This document shows positions 45,872-57,914 of a stretch of 64,000 nucleotides of DNA, in pieces. The stretch spans positions 7,596,816 to 7,660,815 of the forward strand of contig NC_033621.1 in the NCBI RefSeq assembly GCF_001540865.1. The letters run 5' to 3'. Source of the stretch: Ananas comosus. Its lineage: Eukaryota; Streptophyta; Magnoliopsida; Poales; Bromeliaceae. The stretch's first letter is position 1; each line of letters begins with the position of its first letter. The position numbers were made by a program, and so were the translations under genes. The notes beneath the pieces are model-generated. The model did not search any database, was not told the DNA's origin, and saw only the letters and a list, made by a program, of their open reading frames with translations.

Positions 45872-46387
45872 CACTACAACAGAATTAGGTTATAGGAACA
45901 TATGTTTGGAACACTTTTGTGTTAGTGTCCCATTTATGCCAAAGCTTTTAAAAAAATCTACTAATACCTAAATATAAAGCTCAATCCAATAAAAAATAAA
46001 AGGTTACTCTACCCAATCCACCCCACCCAGCCTATTCAGCTCGATTATAAACAGAAATGAAAAAAAAAAGAAAAATCGATTACCATCACCCCTTCTCCCC
46101 TCATTCAATCCACTGAAATCCTAAACGAAGAGCCCTTCCCTCTCCTCTTCCTCCGCCACCGCAGCAAACGAGGTAGAGTTCCGGTAGTTGCTAAATACTT
46201 AAATAAGTGTTGGTAAATTAGCAGCACTCTTTTTAGGTTATACCGACACTCTTTAACTGTCACTATATACCTAGCGACTCTACATATAACAACACTTTTT
46301 AAAAACGTCGGTAATTTAGCCAGCAGCACTTTTTTTGATCTATACTGACATTTAAAAGTGTCACTATACACCGTTTTTATTGTAGTG
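45872..46387 (-). mobile_element. CACTA-type MITE, copy 2, with CTA target duplication
   Basis: 516 bp, from CACTACAACAGAATTAGG to GTTTTTATTGTAGTG. The flanking 3-bp repeats CTA (45,869-45,871 and 46,388-46,390) are the expected CACTA target-site duplication. The internal part matches 42,265-42,778 in reverse. Non-coding, so mobilised in trans if at all. Confidence 0.85.
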
Positions 46388-46390
46388 CTA

Positions 46391-47553
46391 AAGTAAGATA
46401 AAAATGGATGGAGGACCCTCAAAACTGTAGACAACTTTGAAATGCCCCCCTAAACTTTCGAACTTTTCGATAGAAATCATCTTAATTTCCAATTTTTTTG
46501 GAATTAACTGAATTTAATTTAAAAATTATGATGAATTTATAAAATTCATCAAAATTTTATCAAATTTAATGATTTTAGTTACTAAAAATTCAATTAATTA
46601 ACTTGTGAAATCGACATGGTAAATTTCCAGACACGTCTCCAACTTTTAGGCAGTTTTAAAACTATCCCAACCTTTCATAGAAGTTGTTGAATTTTAAGTT
46701 TTTCTTTTTCCCAAAAGGGACCATATTTGTGCTAGCAGTTTTATTTTTTATCTTTTTTTTAGTAGTTTTATTCTTTGATATTGATATATGCATAAAGTTT
46801 ATAAGAATAGATAATTTGACAAAGAGTGGTAAAATTATATATAGTAGAGAATTGGCCCTTTTTTTTTTCACTTATCATATCATTTTTTTCTTTTTTTTTT
46901 TTCCCTAAAACCCAATTGAAATTTTATCAATTTTTGGATTTTGTTGTGTAAGATTTACACCGCTATAACCAGGTGCACTACTAGCATTTAAGATGCAATA
47001 TTATACAAACTCGTGTACTTTCCTGAAATTGTCACTTAACTATATATCTTAGTCATTAAACTTTCTCACATATTATTATTGTTAACGAAAAGGAAAAAAA
47101 ACTGGAATTTGAAGAAATTATTTGGCCCCTTCTTCTACAATTACTCAACAAGGATTAAGATGGAAATTTTATAAAAAGAAATAAATCAAGTATATTTTTT
47201 TTTATAAGAACTAAATTATAATATACAAAAATGTTTAAGAATTAAAGCATTTAAGTAAAACATTGAGGGACTAGCTAGGTCTCAATATCAGCGTAGTACG
47301 TTCCTTAGATTTTTTTTTTTTTTTTTTTCCTCCTCACGGTTTTGGGGCCCAAACCCTGACCAAATTATTTTGATATTTTGTTGGTTGCTACGTTTCATGG
47401 TAGGTAGTGAGTTAGTGTCAACTGATTAGCCTTTTTATTATATTTTATAATCTTAATTGAACTAATATGTTTTTATATCAAGAAAATATCTAACTTCGAC
47501 CATAAAACTTAAAGATCTTTTTTTTTTGAGAATAGAAAAAACTTAGAGATCTT
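46391..47553. other. No recognisable gene
   Basis: AT-rich intergenic DNA with homopolymer runs. 46,440-46,690 has MITE-like pyrimidine ends but I cannot define borders. Confidence 0.4.
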
Positions 47554-47919
47554 AGGGCCTGTTTGTTTGGTCGTAAAATCACCCCGAAAATTTTTTTTCG
47601 GTGGAAAAATAAGATTGGATTGTTTGTTTGCCTGTAAAAATTTTTTTTCGAAAAACTATTTTTACGGATCTACAAAAAAATGGCATTTTCGTTTTCCGCT
47701 CAGAACGAGCTGAAAACGAAAACGCCGCGCCGAAAAATCGCGGCGTTGGAGATGAGTTGGAGTTGAGGCGGGGTTCAGCAGGCACGGTCCACGAGGGACA
47801 CCCCACCTCGTGGACCGCCCGAGAGAGAGGTCCACAGTCAACAGTGACTGTGGACCTCTCTCTCTCCCACATTTTTTTATATATAGATATATATAATATA
47901 AAATATATATATATATAAG

Positions 47920-47954
<35 letters not shown>

Positions 47955-48327
47955 ATATGGTATTTTTATTTTAATATAAAATATTTATTATTAATATTTT
48001 TTTATAAATATATTTATAATATCTAATAATTTATTTTTTAGTATTATATATTATTATAATTTAAATATATTTAATCTATATATAAAAATTATAATAATAA
48101 TATATATAGTAATATTAATATTATATATAATAATATATATAATAAAAATATTATATAATAGGTTTTTATTTATTTTTCTTTTCCTTTTAACCAAACAACC
48201 TTCATCGAAAATTATTTTTTCTTTTCTTACAAACCAAACACTAAACTACGTAAAAAAAATTTTCCACCGAAAATTTTTTTCCACCGAAATTTTTTTTCGC
48301 AGTTTTACGTCAAACCAAACTGCCCTC
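47554..48327. mobile_element. MITE (GGGCCTGTTTGTTTGG ends)
   Basis: Left end GGGCCTGTTTGTTTGGTCG and right end CAAACCAAACTGCCC are inverted repeats, and the inner CCACCGAAAATTTTTTT / AAAATTTTTTTTCGGTGG blocks also pair. TCTTA borders both sides (47,549-47,553 and 48,328-48,332). The middle is an AT-only stretch and a palindrome GGTCCACAGT...ACTGTGGACC. No ORF of interest. Confidence 0.6.
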
Positions 48328-48390
48328 TTAGTTACAATTTACTATACTGCACCATACAGTTTCTTTAATTACACATTGTACTATTACTTT

Positions 48391-48767
48391 TTGGGTTACA
48401 TTTCATACAAGTTCTACAAATATAGTCAATAGCAATATATTCATACAAAGTTCAACTTTCATATGTTGTCCTTCAAAAGTCCTAATTTGTTACCGGTTAG
48501 AGAACCGTTTAGAGAACTGTTTATATTTTCAATTTTTCACAAAAATATATCTTACAAAAGTCTAATATATATAATATAAAGGGGATAAAAATGTTAAAAA
48601 TTAACTAGGGTTAAGTATTTAATTTCTGGTTAACTAATTTTTTTTCTACGAATTCTAATGGTAAGGACATATTTAAAAATATAAGGACTTTTATAGGAAT
48701 AATTATAAAAGTTGTACTTTATAGGATATATTTATCATTTACTATATTTGCAGGGCTTGTATGAAAT
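48391..48767. mobile_element. MITE with TATTTGCAGG termini, copy 1
   Basis: Left TTTCATACAAGTTCTACAAA and right ATTTGCAGGGCTTGTATGAA are inverted repeats. A second copy at 55,984-56,378 has the same internal order (TTCAACTTTCATA, GAGAACCGTTTA/GAAAACTGTTTA, TCTAACGGTAAGGACATAT). Confidence 0.65.
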
Positions 48768-48790
48768 TAATTTAATAAACCAAGATTTTA

Positions 48791-49130
48791 AGTGCAGCGG
48801 CGTGACGGGCCGTATTCCACCGTGCCGTACTATGCCACAGATACCGGCACGATATAAATCCGTGCCGATGGCACAGCTTAAAATCTTCTATTCTTTAAAA
48901 TTAGTAAGTAATTATTTCAATAAAATTCAAAATATGATAAAATGACATAATAAATAATTAGAATATTTTGTTGCTAAAAAAAATAATATTTCATATTATT
49001 ATATGTCGGCACACAGGAATTTTTTTGACCGGTACGCATTGATACGGCTCCGACACACATTGTGCCGTACCGTACCGGCAAGTTTGGCGGCACGACCCTG
49101 TGCCACGGCACATAAATTCTTACCAGAAGC
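48791..49130. repeat. GTGCCGTACC-type repeats flanking AT-rich core
   Basis: GC-rich repeats of CGTGCCGTAC, GCACGATA and ACCGTACCGGC occur at 48,795-48,880 and, partly inverted, at 49,005-49,112, around an AT-rich centre. They probably form the subterminal repeats of a non-autonomous DNA transposon. Confidence 0.5.
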
Positions 49131-49472
49131 ATTATTGAACTATCTTTCCTCATTCTTTAAAAAATGTTGTTTTTTAGAGTTACTTTTATGAGAAATTCTA
49201 AAGGGGATGCCGATTTTACACTTCCCTATCTAGATTAACAAAAATATAATAATTTTTTGTAAAAATAAAAAAATTGATATGTAAAAATTTAAAATTAATG
49301 ATCCCTTGAAGGAGTGAATATTGTAAGCACTAGCGGATCCACTGTTACGCAACCCCAACCCCCACTAAGGTAGCTAATAAGAAAGGCCCTATCCCTTTTT
49401 TTGGTACTGGGACCCCACTAATAGACCCCACTTGGGTAAGGCCAATAAGAAAGGGGCCTTTGGCCTTTATTT

Positions 49473-50024
49473 CGGGCTTTTTTTTGCAAATAGTCTCCTG
49501 ACAAATTTTTTTTAAAAATTAGCCTTGTCAAAATTTTATTTGCAAAAAGAACCCTGGCCCCGCCACGGCAAGCGCCAACGTCAGCGCCACACCGGCGGGT
49601 TGGGGCTATGTGTTTAAGTTGAACACGGTGAACCATTCACCGTGTTCAATACAAGGTTTTTGTATTGGACACGGTGAATGATTCACCGTGTCCAATACAA
49701 ATACCTCCACACTTAGCAAAAAATGACTAAGTTGTGAGTGTTTGTATTGGACACGGTGAATATCACCGTGTCCAATAGCAAACACCTTGCACTTAACCAT
49801 TTTGTATTGACACGTGAACCATTCACCGTGTCCAATACAAAAAACTTTATATTGAACATCGATGATGCTTCCCCGTGTTCAACTTAAACACATGGCCAGG
49901 CCCGCCCGCGTGGCCGCCTGACGTGGCGTTGACGTGGTGGGACCACGGCCATTTTTGCAAATAAATTTTTGAAGGGCCAATTTTTAAAAAAAATATGTCA
50001 GGTGGGCTATTTGTAAAAAGCCCC
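49473..50024. mobile_element. MITE carrying an array of perfect hairpins
   Basis: Termini GGGCTTTTTTTTGCAAATAG and the inverse of GGGCTATTTGTAAAAAGCCCC bound about 550 bp. Inside are serial stem-loops with ACACGGTGAA...TTCACCGTGT arms at 49,619-49,649, 49,660-49,700, 49,742-49,777, 49,802-49,840 and a decayed 49,852-49,882. An outer pair TGTGTTTAAGTTGAACACGG (49,610-49,629) and its complement (49,873-49,892) embraces them all. It is non-coding and could fold into a long double-stranded RNA. Confidence 0.8.
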
Positions 50025-50918
50025 TTTTATTTCCCATATGAACTCCAAATTGGTCAAAATCATTCCAAAGTAGGGTCAAATAGAGTATGGCTTTCTCTCA
50101 CCCAACAAAAAACTCAAAGTCTTGATGGTTGATTTAATTGACTGATTGGAGAGATAGAGTTTTATATACAAAGAAATATGTGTGATTAATTGATAAATAT
50201 TAATTTCATAACTTAGAGGAAAAAAAGATGTATTTGATAGTGTTACTGATGAGGTTTGTAATGCATCATTTTCAAAGTATAAAGCACGTCGGAGGAGAAT
50301 TGCGATAAATTTTATTTATGTAATACTAATGACTAGTTTATTTTTTTATATTTTTTATTATATACATTGATTTTGGTAGTAAAGATTTCTCGATCAATCA
50401 CTGAGTGTAAAATGTATTCCCCACTTTAGAGTATATCAGTAGCATTACGTAAATCTATTATGAAGTCTCTTAGAGGCAAAAACCGTAATTCGTTTTGATT
50501 GAAAAGGATAAAAAAAAGGCATATACATAGGGGTGAAACAGTTGAATATGATTGGTTTTGACAAAATCAATATTCCGCATCCATATTTTCTCAATACGAA
50601 TTCAAAAGCGGATATATATTGATGCTAAATTTTCGTTAACATATCGTTTTAAAACAGATTCAAGTTCATATGAGTCGGATTTGTATTCGGATATTATTCG
50701 AATAATAAAAATACTAATATATGTATATAAATATGAACTAAAATAACATAATGAAACATACAATGCAATTGAAAATTCACATTCGTGTTTAAACTTCGTA
50801 TACCTATATTTATTATTCAATAATTTAAGTATTTTAATAAATATAAATGTAATTTTAACATATAATTTATAGTAAAAAAACAAAAACACATAGAAAAAAC
50901 AACTTTATCCTCCATACA

Positions 50919-50949
<31 letters not shown>

Positions 50950-50973
50950 ACTATATATATATATAATATAGAA
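50025..50973. other. No recognisable gene
   Basis: AT-rich intergenic DNA ending in a (TA)n tract (50,919-50,969). Confidence 0.4.
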
Positions 50974-51182
50974 TTGAGATAGAATACTTTTAGAAGCACC
51001 AACTCCTTAGTTGCTTCTAAGTTTCTAGCTCTGGATCTATCATTGATTACTAATAGCCTTTGATCAAACGCTATTCCATTACACCACCTACTACCATTAT
51101 CTCACCTCACATCTCTCCATCCAATGGCTAAAACTCAAAAGCACCACCTTCATGGTGCTTTTGAGAGTATTCTTAGCTCAAC
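50974..51182. mobile_element. Short MITE in (TA)n, copy D
   Basis: 209 bp with termini TTGAGATAGAATACTTTTAG and the inverse of CTTTTGAGAGTATTCTTAGC TCAA. AGAAGCACCA / TGGTGCTTTT form the next inward pair. TA-rich tracts lie on both sides. Confidence 0.65.
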
Positions 51183-51220
51183 TATATATATATTATATAT
51201 ATATATAATATATATATTAA

Positions 51221-51449
51221 TAGTCCGGCATGCATGGTGCTTATAAAAGCACCAAACACTTGGTGCTTTTAAATTTTTACCGTTAGATCCATCCCTTTGA
51301 TTATTTTACCTATCAGATTACACTATACAATCAACCACCCACTAATTACCTAGTGGTCCCACATCATCCTAACGCACATTCCTTTATCCAATGGTCAAAA
51401 ATCTGTAAGCACTTAATAACTTGGTATTTTTAAAAACATAGGAGCTCAA
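51221..51449. mobile_element. Short MITE in (TA)n, copy E
   Basis: It is related to copy D through TGGTGCTTATAAAAGCACCA at the left, a CACC-rich centre and ATCCAATGGTCAAAA. It lies between TA tracts. The right end is diverged. Confidence 0.5.
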
Positions 51450-51485
<36 letters not shown>

Positions 51486-51510
51486 ACTTATATATATTTA
51501 TATATAAGAT

Positions 51511-52042
51511 GAGCTGGAATGCTATCGGTAGCAAACTAGCTCCGTTGCCACCCATTTGTTTTCGATGATGGAGCCTTTAAATGATGATCGGCGCCGTTGA
51601 ATCATGATCTATACCACTTGAAGTATATAGAAACCAAATTTCAAATCATTTCGACATCACGACCTAATGATCGAAGGGTTTTTAAAATTTGTAATTTTAA
51701 TGGTAGATATAAGGGTTTTCTCTTTAACGGTGTAAAGCTATCCAAATCAATTGAATTTTGGTTAGAAAATTCTTTAAACTATTTAGAATAAGATCTATAC
51801 TCTCGATCTTGATTACAAAATTTCTATCATTACTTTTTAGAGGATATTCATTTTCAACCGTTCATTTTTACGCTTACTTGGTGGATGAGAGAACAATATC
51901 GAAAAAGCATGAAATTTGATTTCTAGATACTTCAAGTGGTATAGATCATATTCAACAGTTCCGATCATCGATTTGGAGGCTCCATCATCGAAAACAAATG
52001 GATGGCAACGGAGCCCGTTTGCTACCGATAGTATTCTAGCTC
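51511..52042. mobile_element. ~530-bp MITE in (TA)n, copy B
   Basis: About 60-bp terminal inverted repeats: left GAGCTGGAATGCTATCGGTA, right the complement of GATAGTATTCTAGCTC, with ATTTGTTTTCGATGATGGAG mirrored by CTCCATCATCGAAAACAAAT. (TA)n flanks both ends. Confidence 0.8.
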
Positions 52043-52056
52043 AACTCATATATATA

Positions 52057-52596
52057 TAGCTAGTCTCCTATACTATCTATAATATCGGGCCTCCGGTACT
52101 ATAGTCTCGTTTTCGATCTTAGGGTATTCAAATCAACGATCCACACCGTTAAAACTGATCTAGGGTATTTAAAGTTTTTAGAAATAAAATTTTATATTTT
52201 TTCGACATACTTTACTTTATGATCAAATCATTTCAAAATTGTCAATTTTCAATGGCTACTATGACGAGTTTGGAGTTTTACGGTGTAGAAGAATCTAAAT
52301 TTCTTCAAATTTTGATAGAAAATACTTTAAACTATCTAGATTAAGGTTAACATTCTTAATCTTGAATTTAAAAGTCCTATGCTTAAATTTTAAAAATTAT
52401 TCAATTTTCACCGTCCATTTTGACATAATTTATTTACTAAGTAAACGATGTAAAAAAGAACTAAAATTTTATTCCTAAGAACTTCATATACCCTAGATTA
52501 TATTTGACGGTGTGGTTTGTTGATTTGAATACCCTAAGATCGAAAACTAGACTATAGTACCGGAGCTCTGGTACTATAGATAGTATAGTAGCCTCA
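52057..52596. mobile_element. ~540-bp MITE in (TA)n, copy C
   Basis: Terminal inverted repeats of about 90 bp: TCTCCTATACTATCTATAAT...TTTTCGATCTTAGGGTATTC on the left, mirrored by GAATACCCTAAGATCGAAAA...AGATAGTATAGTAGCC on the right. A TA tract follows. Confidence 0.8.
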
Positions 52597-52622
52597 TTTT
52601 ATATATATATATATATATATAT

Positions 52623-53380
52623 TGTTGAGTCAATTAGGCGCGGACAGGTAGTACGCCGGTGTTCCTTTCAAAGGCATCAATCTAACTGTGCACAGGAGTA
52701 CCAGAAAAGTTTTAAAGTAAACCGTCGCGCCAATTGAAGGAAGTTACAGTAACCGCAAGCAGTTGCATGTGGTTCCGATCGGCTGGAGGTGATCCGAAAT
52801 ATTAGGAGATAGTGGCCGATCGTGTAAAAGCAATAACTGATCAAGGGGCGATCTATAAATAGGGTAATAACGCCCTAAAAAACGGTCTTTTTTTTTCGAT
52901 AAACAAAAGACCACCCTTATTTCCTTTGTATTTTCTCGCATTTTCGTAGGAGTAGTCTACTTGTTATTTTACTGCTTTTCTCTAGGAGTAGTTCGCTAAA
53001 GTAGATCTCTGGAGTCTGCATGCCCTACGGGCACTACTCCATTGTAAACTACATATCCGTTCTTGTACTTCCCATCAGTCAATCAATAGAAAGTCATTTC
53101 GGCTCTTCAAGCCGACAAAATCTCGTGTTGCTTTAGCCATTCGGCTTTTCTTCCGGCTTAGTTTCCGCCCTGCTCTGTATATTCGGCTCATTCCAGCTGA
53201 ACCGAACAGATAGTAGTGATTTTCGAACCCGGCTGGCTCGATCCCTCGTCAGCCGAATCGCTTGATTTGTCGAAGAGCGCAAACTTCAAGGGTCACTATT
53301 CGCAGCCGTTCCTCACTCCGACGTGCTTCCCGAGAAGGATTTTTGATCTGGTCAAGGGTTGAAAAATCCGACTACCAACA
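52623..53380 (+). repeat. Solo LTR of the Tat-type element, in a (TA)n tract
   Basis: 758 bp, TGTTGAG...CCAACA, homologous throughout to the LTR at 4,150-4,886, including the TATAAATA box at 52,854-52,861. TATAT lies on both sides (52,618-52,622 and 53,381-53,385), which fits a 5-bp target duplication but could also be chance in TA repeats. No primer-binding site follows, so it is not a 5' LTR. A gap begins 8 bp downstream. Confidence 0.75.
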
Positions 53381-53387
53381 TATATAT

Positions 53388-54369
53388 NNNNNNNNNNNNN
53401 NNNNNNNNNNNNNNNNNNNNNNNNNNNNNNNNNNNNNNNNNNNNNNNNNNNNNNNNNNNNNNNNNNNNNNNNNNNNNNNNNNNNNNNNNNNNNNNNNNNN
53501 NNNNNNNNNNNNNNNNNNNNNNNNNNNNNNNNNNNNNNNNNNNNNNNNNNNNNNNNNNNNNNNNNNNNNNNNNNNNNNNNNNNNNNNNNNNNNNNNNNNN
53601 NNNNNNNNNNNNNNNNNNNNNNNNNNNNNNNNNNNNNNNNNNNNNNNNNNNNNNNNNNNNNNNNNNNNNNNNNNNNNNNNNNNNNNNNNNNNNNNNNNNN
53701 NNNNNNNNNNNNNNNNNNNNNNNNNNNNNNNNNNNNNNNNNNNNNNNNNNNNNNNNNNNNNNNNNNNNNNNNNNNNNNNNNNNNNNNNNNNNNNNNNNNN
53801 NNNNNNNNNNNNNNNNNNNNNNNNNNNNNNNNNNNNNNNNNNNNNNNNNNNNNNNNNNNNNNNNNNNNNNNNNNNNNNNNNNNNNNNNNNNNNNNNNNNN
53901 NNNNNNNNNNNNNNNNNNNNNNNNNNNNNNNNNNNNNNNNNNNNNNNNNNNNNNNNNNNNNNNNNNNNNNNNNNNNNNNNNNNNNNNNNNNNNNNNNNNN
54001 NNNNNNNNNNNNNNNNNNNNNNNNNNNNNNNNNNNNNNNNNNNNNNNNNNNNNNNNNNNNNNNNNNNNNNNNNNNNNNNNNNNNNNNNNNNNNNNNNNNN
54101 NNNNNNNNNNNNNNNNNNNNNNNNNNNNNNNNNNNNNNNNNNNNNNNNNNNNNNNNNNNNNNNNNNNNNNNNNNNNNNNNNNNNNNNNNNNNNNNNNNNN
54201 NNNNNNNNNNNNNNNNNNNNNNNNNNNNNNNNNNNNNNNNNNNNNNNNNNNNNNNNNNNNNNNNNNNNNNNNNNNNNNNNNNNNNNNNNNNNNNNNNNNN
54301 NNNNNNNNNNNNNNNNNNNNNNNNNNNNNNNNNNNNNNNNNNNNNNNNNNNNNNNNNNNNNNNNNNNNN
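53388..54369. other. Assembly gap, 982 N
   Basis: Sized gap next to the solo LTR and TA repeats. ORFs drawn across it are artefacts. Confidence 0.99.
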
Positions 54370-54420
54370 AACTTGATAGGACAAGTGCTCCTATCCTATT
54401 AATAGGATAATAGCATTAGC

Positions 54421-54454
<34 letters not shown>

Positions 54455-55980
54455 GAAGTTACAGTTCAAGAACTAAATGGCACAAACAAAGGCCAAGCTA
54501 AGCAACCCAACTAAAAAACGAAACTAGGAAAAAGACCTAAAATCTATCCACGCGCAGAACACCTCACAAAAGATAAGCCATGATCTATCACTCTCTAGTT
54601 AAAAAAACACAGAAAGAAAGTGTAGCCATGTGGATTTCTAACAGAAAGAAAAAAGAAAATGTGTTAATTACGTGTTAAAGATGAAAAATGTCTTTTTCTA
54701 GATATGACCCTCTAAAGAGTCTTTTATTTATTTATTTATCATATTAATTGTTATACATCTCAGAGATCAATACGCGCACTTAATTAGACGCAACTGCACC
54801 TTCCAGAACTGGCAGGCTTTTTTCCTCTTCGAGAGGGAATAAAGTACAAATATGTGCTTAATTCAAAATTATTCTTCAATCTTGTCACGGAATGTAGCAT
54901 CATCCAATTTTACACAAGGCCACTTAAAAAATTATAAATATTTTTTAAGAGATAGATAGCATGTTATCTGTTTCATTTATTTAATTTAGAAATAAGTTTA
55001 GTTGGAAATGTGAATCAACTATGATTCGAACTTGGGATCTCGGATATCAGCTATTAAGTTTTTTGCCAATTGCGCTAGAGACGGTGGATAATCTGATCGA
55101 AGTTTATCACAACCACTTTCACCCTACATAGCTAGGATTTCCTGAAAAAGACGACATTCGTTTGATGAGAAATAAAAAGGAATATATACATGACAGAAAA
55201 GGACAAAAAGGGTACAGAACTATTAAAAATTTCTATCAAGCCATTCTCTACACTTTCCTTGCATTTTATGGGCGTTCTCTTGTTTTTTCCGTCAACGTGG
55301 TTTGGACTTTGGATACATGCTCACCGCCAGTTTTAACTTGTGCTTCTTAATGACAGTTGCCAGATTCTGTCGAAAACAGTATTTCTATTATTATTTTTCC
55401 ACTATTTTTTCCTCACAGACAATATTGAACTATCGTTTTTCGCCAATCTGTAATAATGGAGTAGAGTGTAATTATGTCAAATTTAAATATGAGAAAAATA
55501 AAGGAGTAATAATATTTTTTTTTTACTAATAATAGTATATAGATTAGCAAAAAGATAATAGTTAAATAGAGTTTAAAAAGAAAATAGTATAGTGTACTAA
55601 ATTAATTTAACCCTACAGTACAATGCAGCAAAGTGTAACAAAAGTACATTATAATATGAACAAAATGGATGACTAATTAATAATAGGAAAACATGTTGAA
55701 ATATACGTGAACTTCAATACATTTGCAAACACGTACGCTTGAGCCTTTAAATTTTGGTAATTAGTTTTTCTAAATTTTATCAAATAATTTAGTAATTTTA
55801 TCTTTTAGGACAAATTTATTAATTATATAACCGTTTTAATCACATATTTTATACCTGGTTAATTTTCTATGACTTTAAACCACAATAAACTCTATATATC
55901 CTATTTCTTCTCTTCTTAACATGATAATTAAGCATCAGAATTGAAATGTAAAGTGAAACTACATTTAATTTTGGATTAAT
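54370..55980. other. No recognisable gene; diverged retroposon motif
   Basis: Non-coding. 54,945-55,085 has GATAGATAGCATGTTATCTG followed by TTTCATTTATTTAATTTAG, a diverged relative of the motif at 25,350, and a GATTCGAACTTGGGATCTC segment resembling a pol III B-box region of tRNA-derived SINEs. A (TA)n tract is at 54,424-54,451. Confidence 0.4.
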
Positions 55981-55983
55981 TGC

Positions 55984-56378
55984 ATACAGATCCCTGCAAA
56001 TATAGTGAATTGTAAATATATATATTTTTATAAAGTTCAACTTTCATAAGTTATTCCTACAAAAGTTTTAATGTTTTCAGATTTGTCCTTCTAGTTTATT
56101 ACAACCGTTAGAAAACTGTTTATATTTTTAATTTTGCCATCACAAATATGTTAATCCAAAAATTATAACAATATAATATAAAAGGAGTAAAAATGTCAAA
56201 AAGTAACCCGAGTAGTATTTAACCTATAGTTAACTAAACTTTTCTAACGGATTCTAACGGTAAGGACATATCTGAAAACATTAGAACTTTTGTAGAAATA
56301 ACTTATGAAAGTTAAACTTTACAGAAATATATTTGCAATTCACTATATTTGCGGGGACCTGTATGAAATTGACCCTAA
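55984..56378. mobile_element. MITE with TATTTGCAGG termini, copy 2
   Basis: Left TTGCATACAGATCCCTGCAA and right TTGCGGGGACCTGTATGAAA pair as inverted repeats. The same family occurs at 48,391-48,767. Confidence 0.65.
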
Positions 56379-56516
56379 TTTTTATTACTTTTTAACGTGT
56401 TAGAATAGAATCAAATATATATATTATTATTTTTATTTTTTTTTTATATTTTTATATATATAATATTGTATATGATATTATTCTTTTTTCTAATATTATA
56501 TACTTTTTGTTTGTTA

Positions 56517-56995
56517 CTTGGTTTCGAGTCGGACTTTCGAATTGATGATCGGCTCATGTTTAGACTTTTAGTATTGAAGATATTAAAAATCAAATTTTGC
56601 GATTTTTCCGAGATTGTATTGCTTAGTGCGATCTTAGTGGCTCAAATCAAGGATTCTGGAATATAAAAATCTTACAAAATATGATGATATGACATTAAAA
56701 TTTTAGATCAAAGTTATTGATCTTGTTTTATATGGTATAAAGAAGTTTCTATCAAAATTTCATGTGATTTGGATATTTTTACACCGTTAAACTTGCAACC
56801 GGCTCACCACGGCCTTTAAAATTATTGATTTTTGAGCCCCTTCGATCACTAGGCAAATGATATCGAAAAATTGCAAAATTTATTTTCTAGGTACTTCAAA
56901 TACTCTAGATCAACTCTAACGGAGCCGATCGTCGATTCGAAAGTCCGAACATCGAAAACGACTTGGAAGCACGGATCGAGGTCTCAGACTGTTAA
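56517..56995. mobile_element. MITE of the CATCGAAAA family, copy F
   Basis: GACTTTCGAATTGATGATCGG at the left mirrors CCGATCGTCGATTCGAAAGTC at the right. The interior resembles copies at 59,181-60,290. An upstream TA-rich tract is at 56,416-56,480. Confidence 0.6.
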
Positions 56996-57914
56996 GACAG
57001 GAGAACTGTTTAGGTTAGTTAAGTGATTGAGCATATAAATCTTTTGTTTCTTTCTTATGGTAAACGGGGTTCTTTGTGAGTTGCTTTGTATCTCTTTGAA
57101 AATTCAGGCTCTATTCCTGACTCTCTTGGTATTTGGTAATATTAGTGAAATATAAATAACATCTTGAAAGTCTTTTTTTTACATCACGATGCTAGGCTTT
57201 TTGACTATGGTTTGTAATTTTGGGAGAAGCTCCCAAATTTGATAAGTGCCGCATTGAATTCGCTAGGAGATACTCTCCTCTGCACTAATCTATCAAATTT
57301 TACAAATAATTTAATTTGAGCTGAAGTTGTTTTATCAAATTATAATATTTTGTAATTTTGGTCTTCACGGGAGGGCAAGTCAGGATCTTTTCACCTTGTG
57401 TATTTAAATATGAGAAGGATTGTGGTAAATGTAACTACATTAAACTTTATCCTCTCTATGGGTCTCCGGAAAAGGAACAGGGAGTTTGTTCTTTTCTGCG
57501 TCATCGTTTCTTGCTTTTTCTCAATGAATTTCTATCAACTTTTTAAATAAAATGTTGGAACTCCCAGTCCTTCTGATGCAGCTGTTCTCTAATTCCTTCT
57601 CTTTTACTGCAGGAGGAGTCAATCTCATACAAAGCTAAATAAGGTACTTCTCTTGGTTTATGATTTTGTGTTGTACGTAACTAATGTCGGATAACAATTT
57701 AAAAGAAGGAAACCTAGTTGAAGTAATACACACTATAAAGTGACCACTCCATAGACAAGATGACACATAAACTGTTTTTAGAGAAAGACATCTTATTGCT
57801 GATGCATGATGTATCTGAAGATTGCTCTGATTTATCTTGGCTAACTGGTAATTTGAGCGAACTAGTTACATTTTAGTATTAGAATTAAAATTCTCAACAT
57901 TGAGAAGGTTCAAC
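56996..57914. other. No recognisable gene
   Basis: Non-coding AT-rich sequence. It would be intronic or 3' to the ALDH exon if more exons once existed, but none were recognised. Confidence 0.4.

Noticed and set aside
53262..54410. Three long ORFs of 347-382 codons
   Set aside because: Almost entirely N; they have no sequence content.
54945..55085. tRNA gene
   Set aside because: Only a B-box-like GATTCGAACTTGGGATC is seen; no cloverleaf can be drawn.
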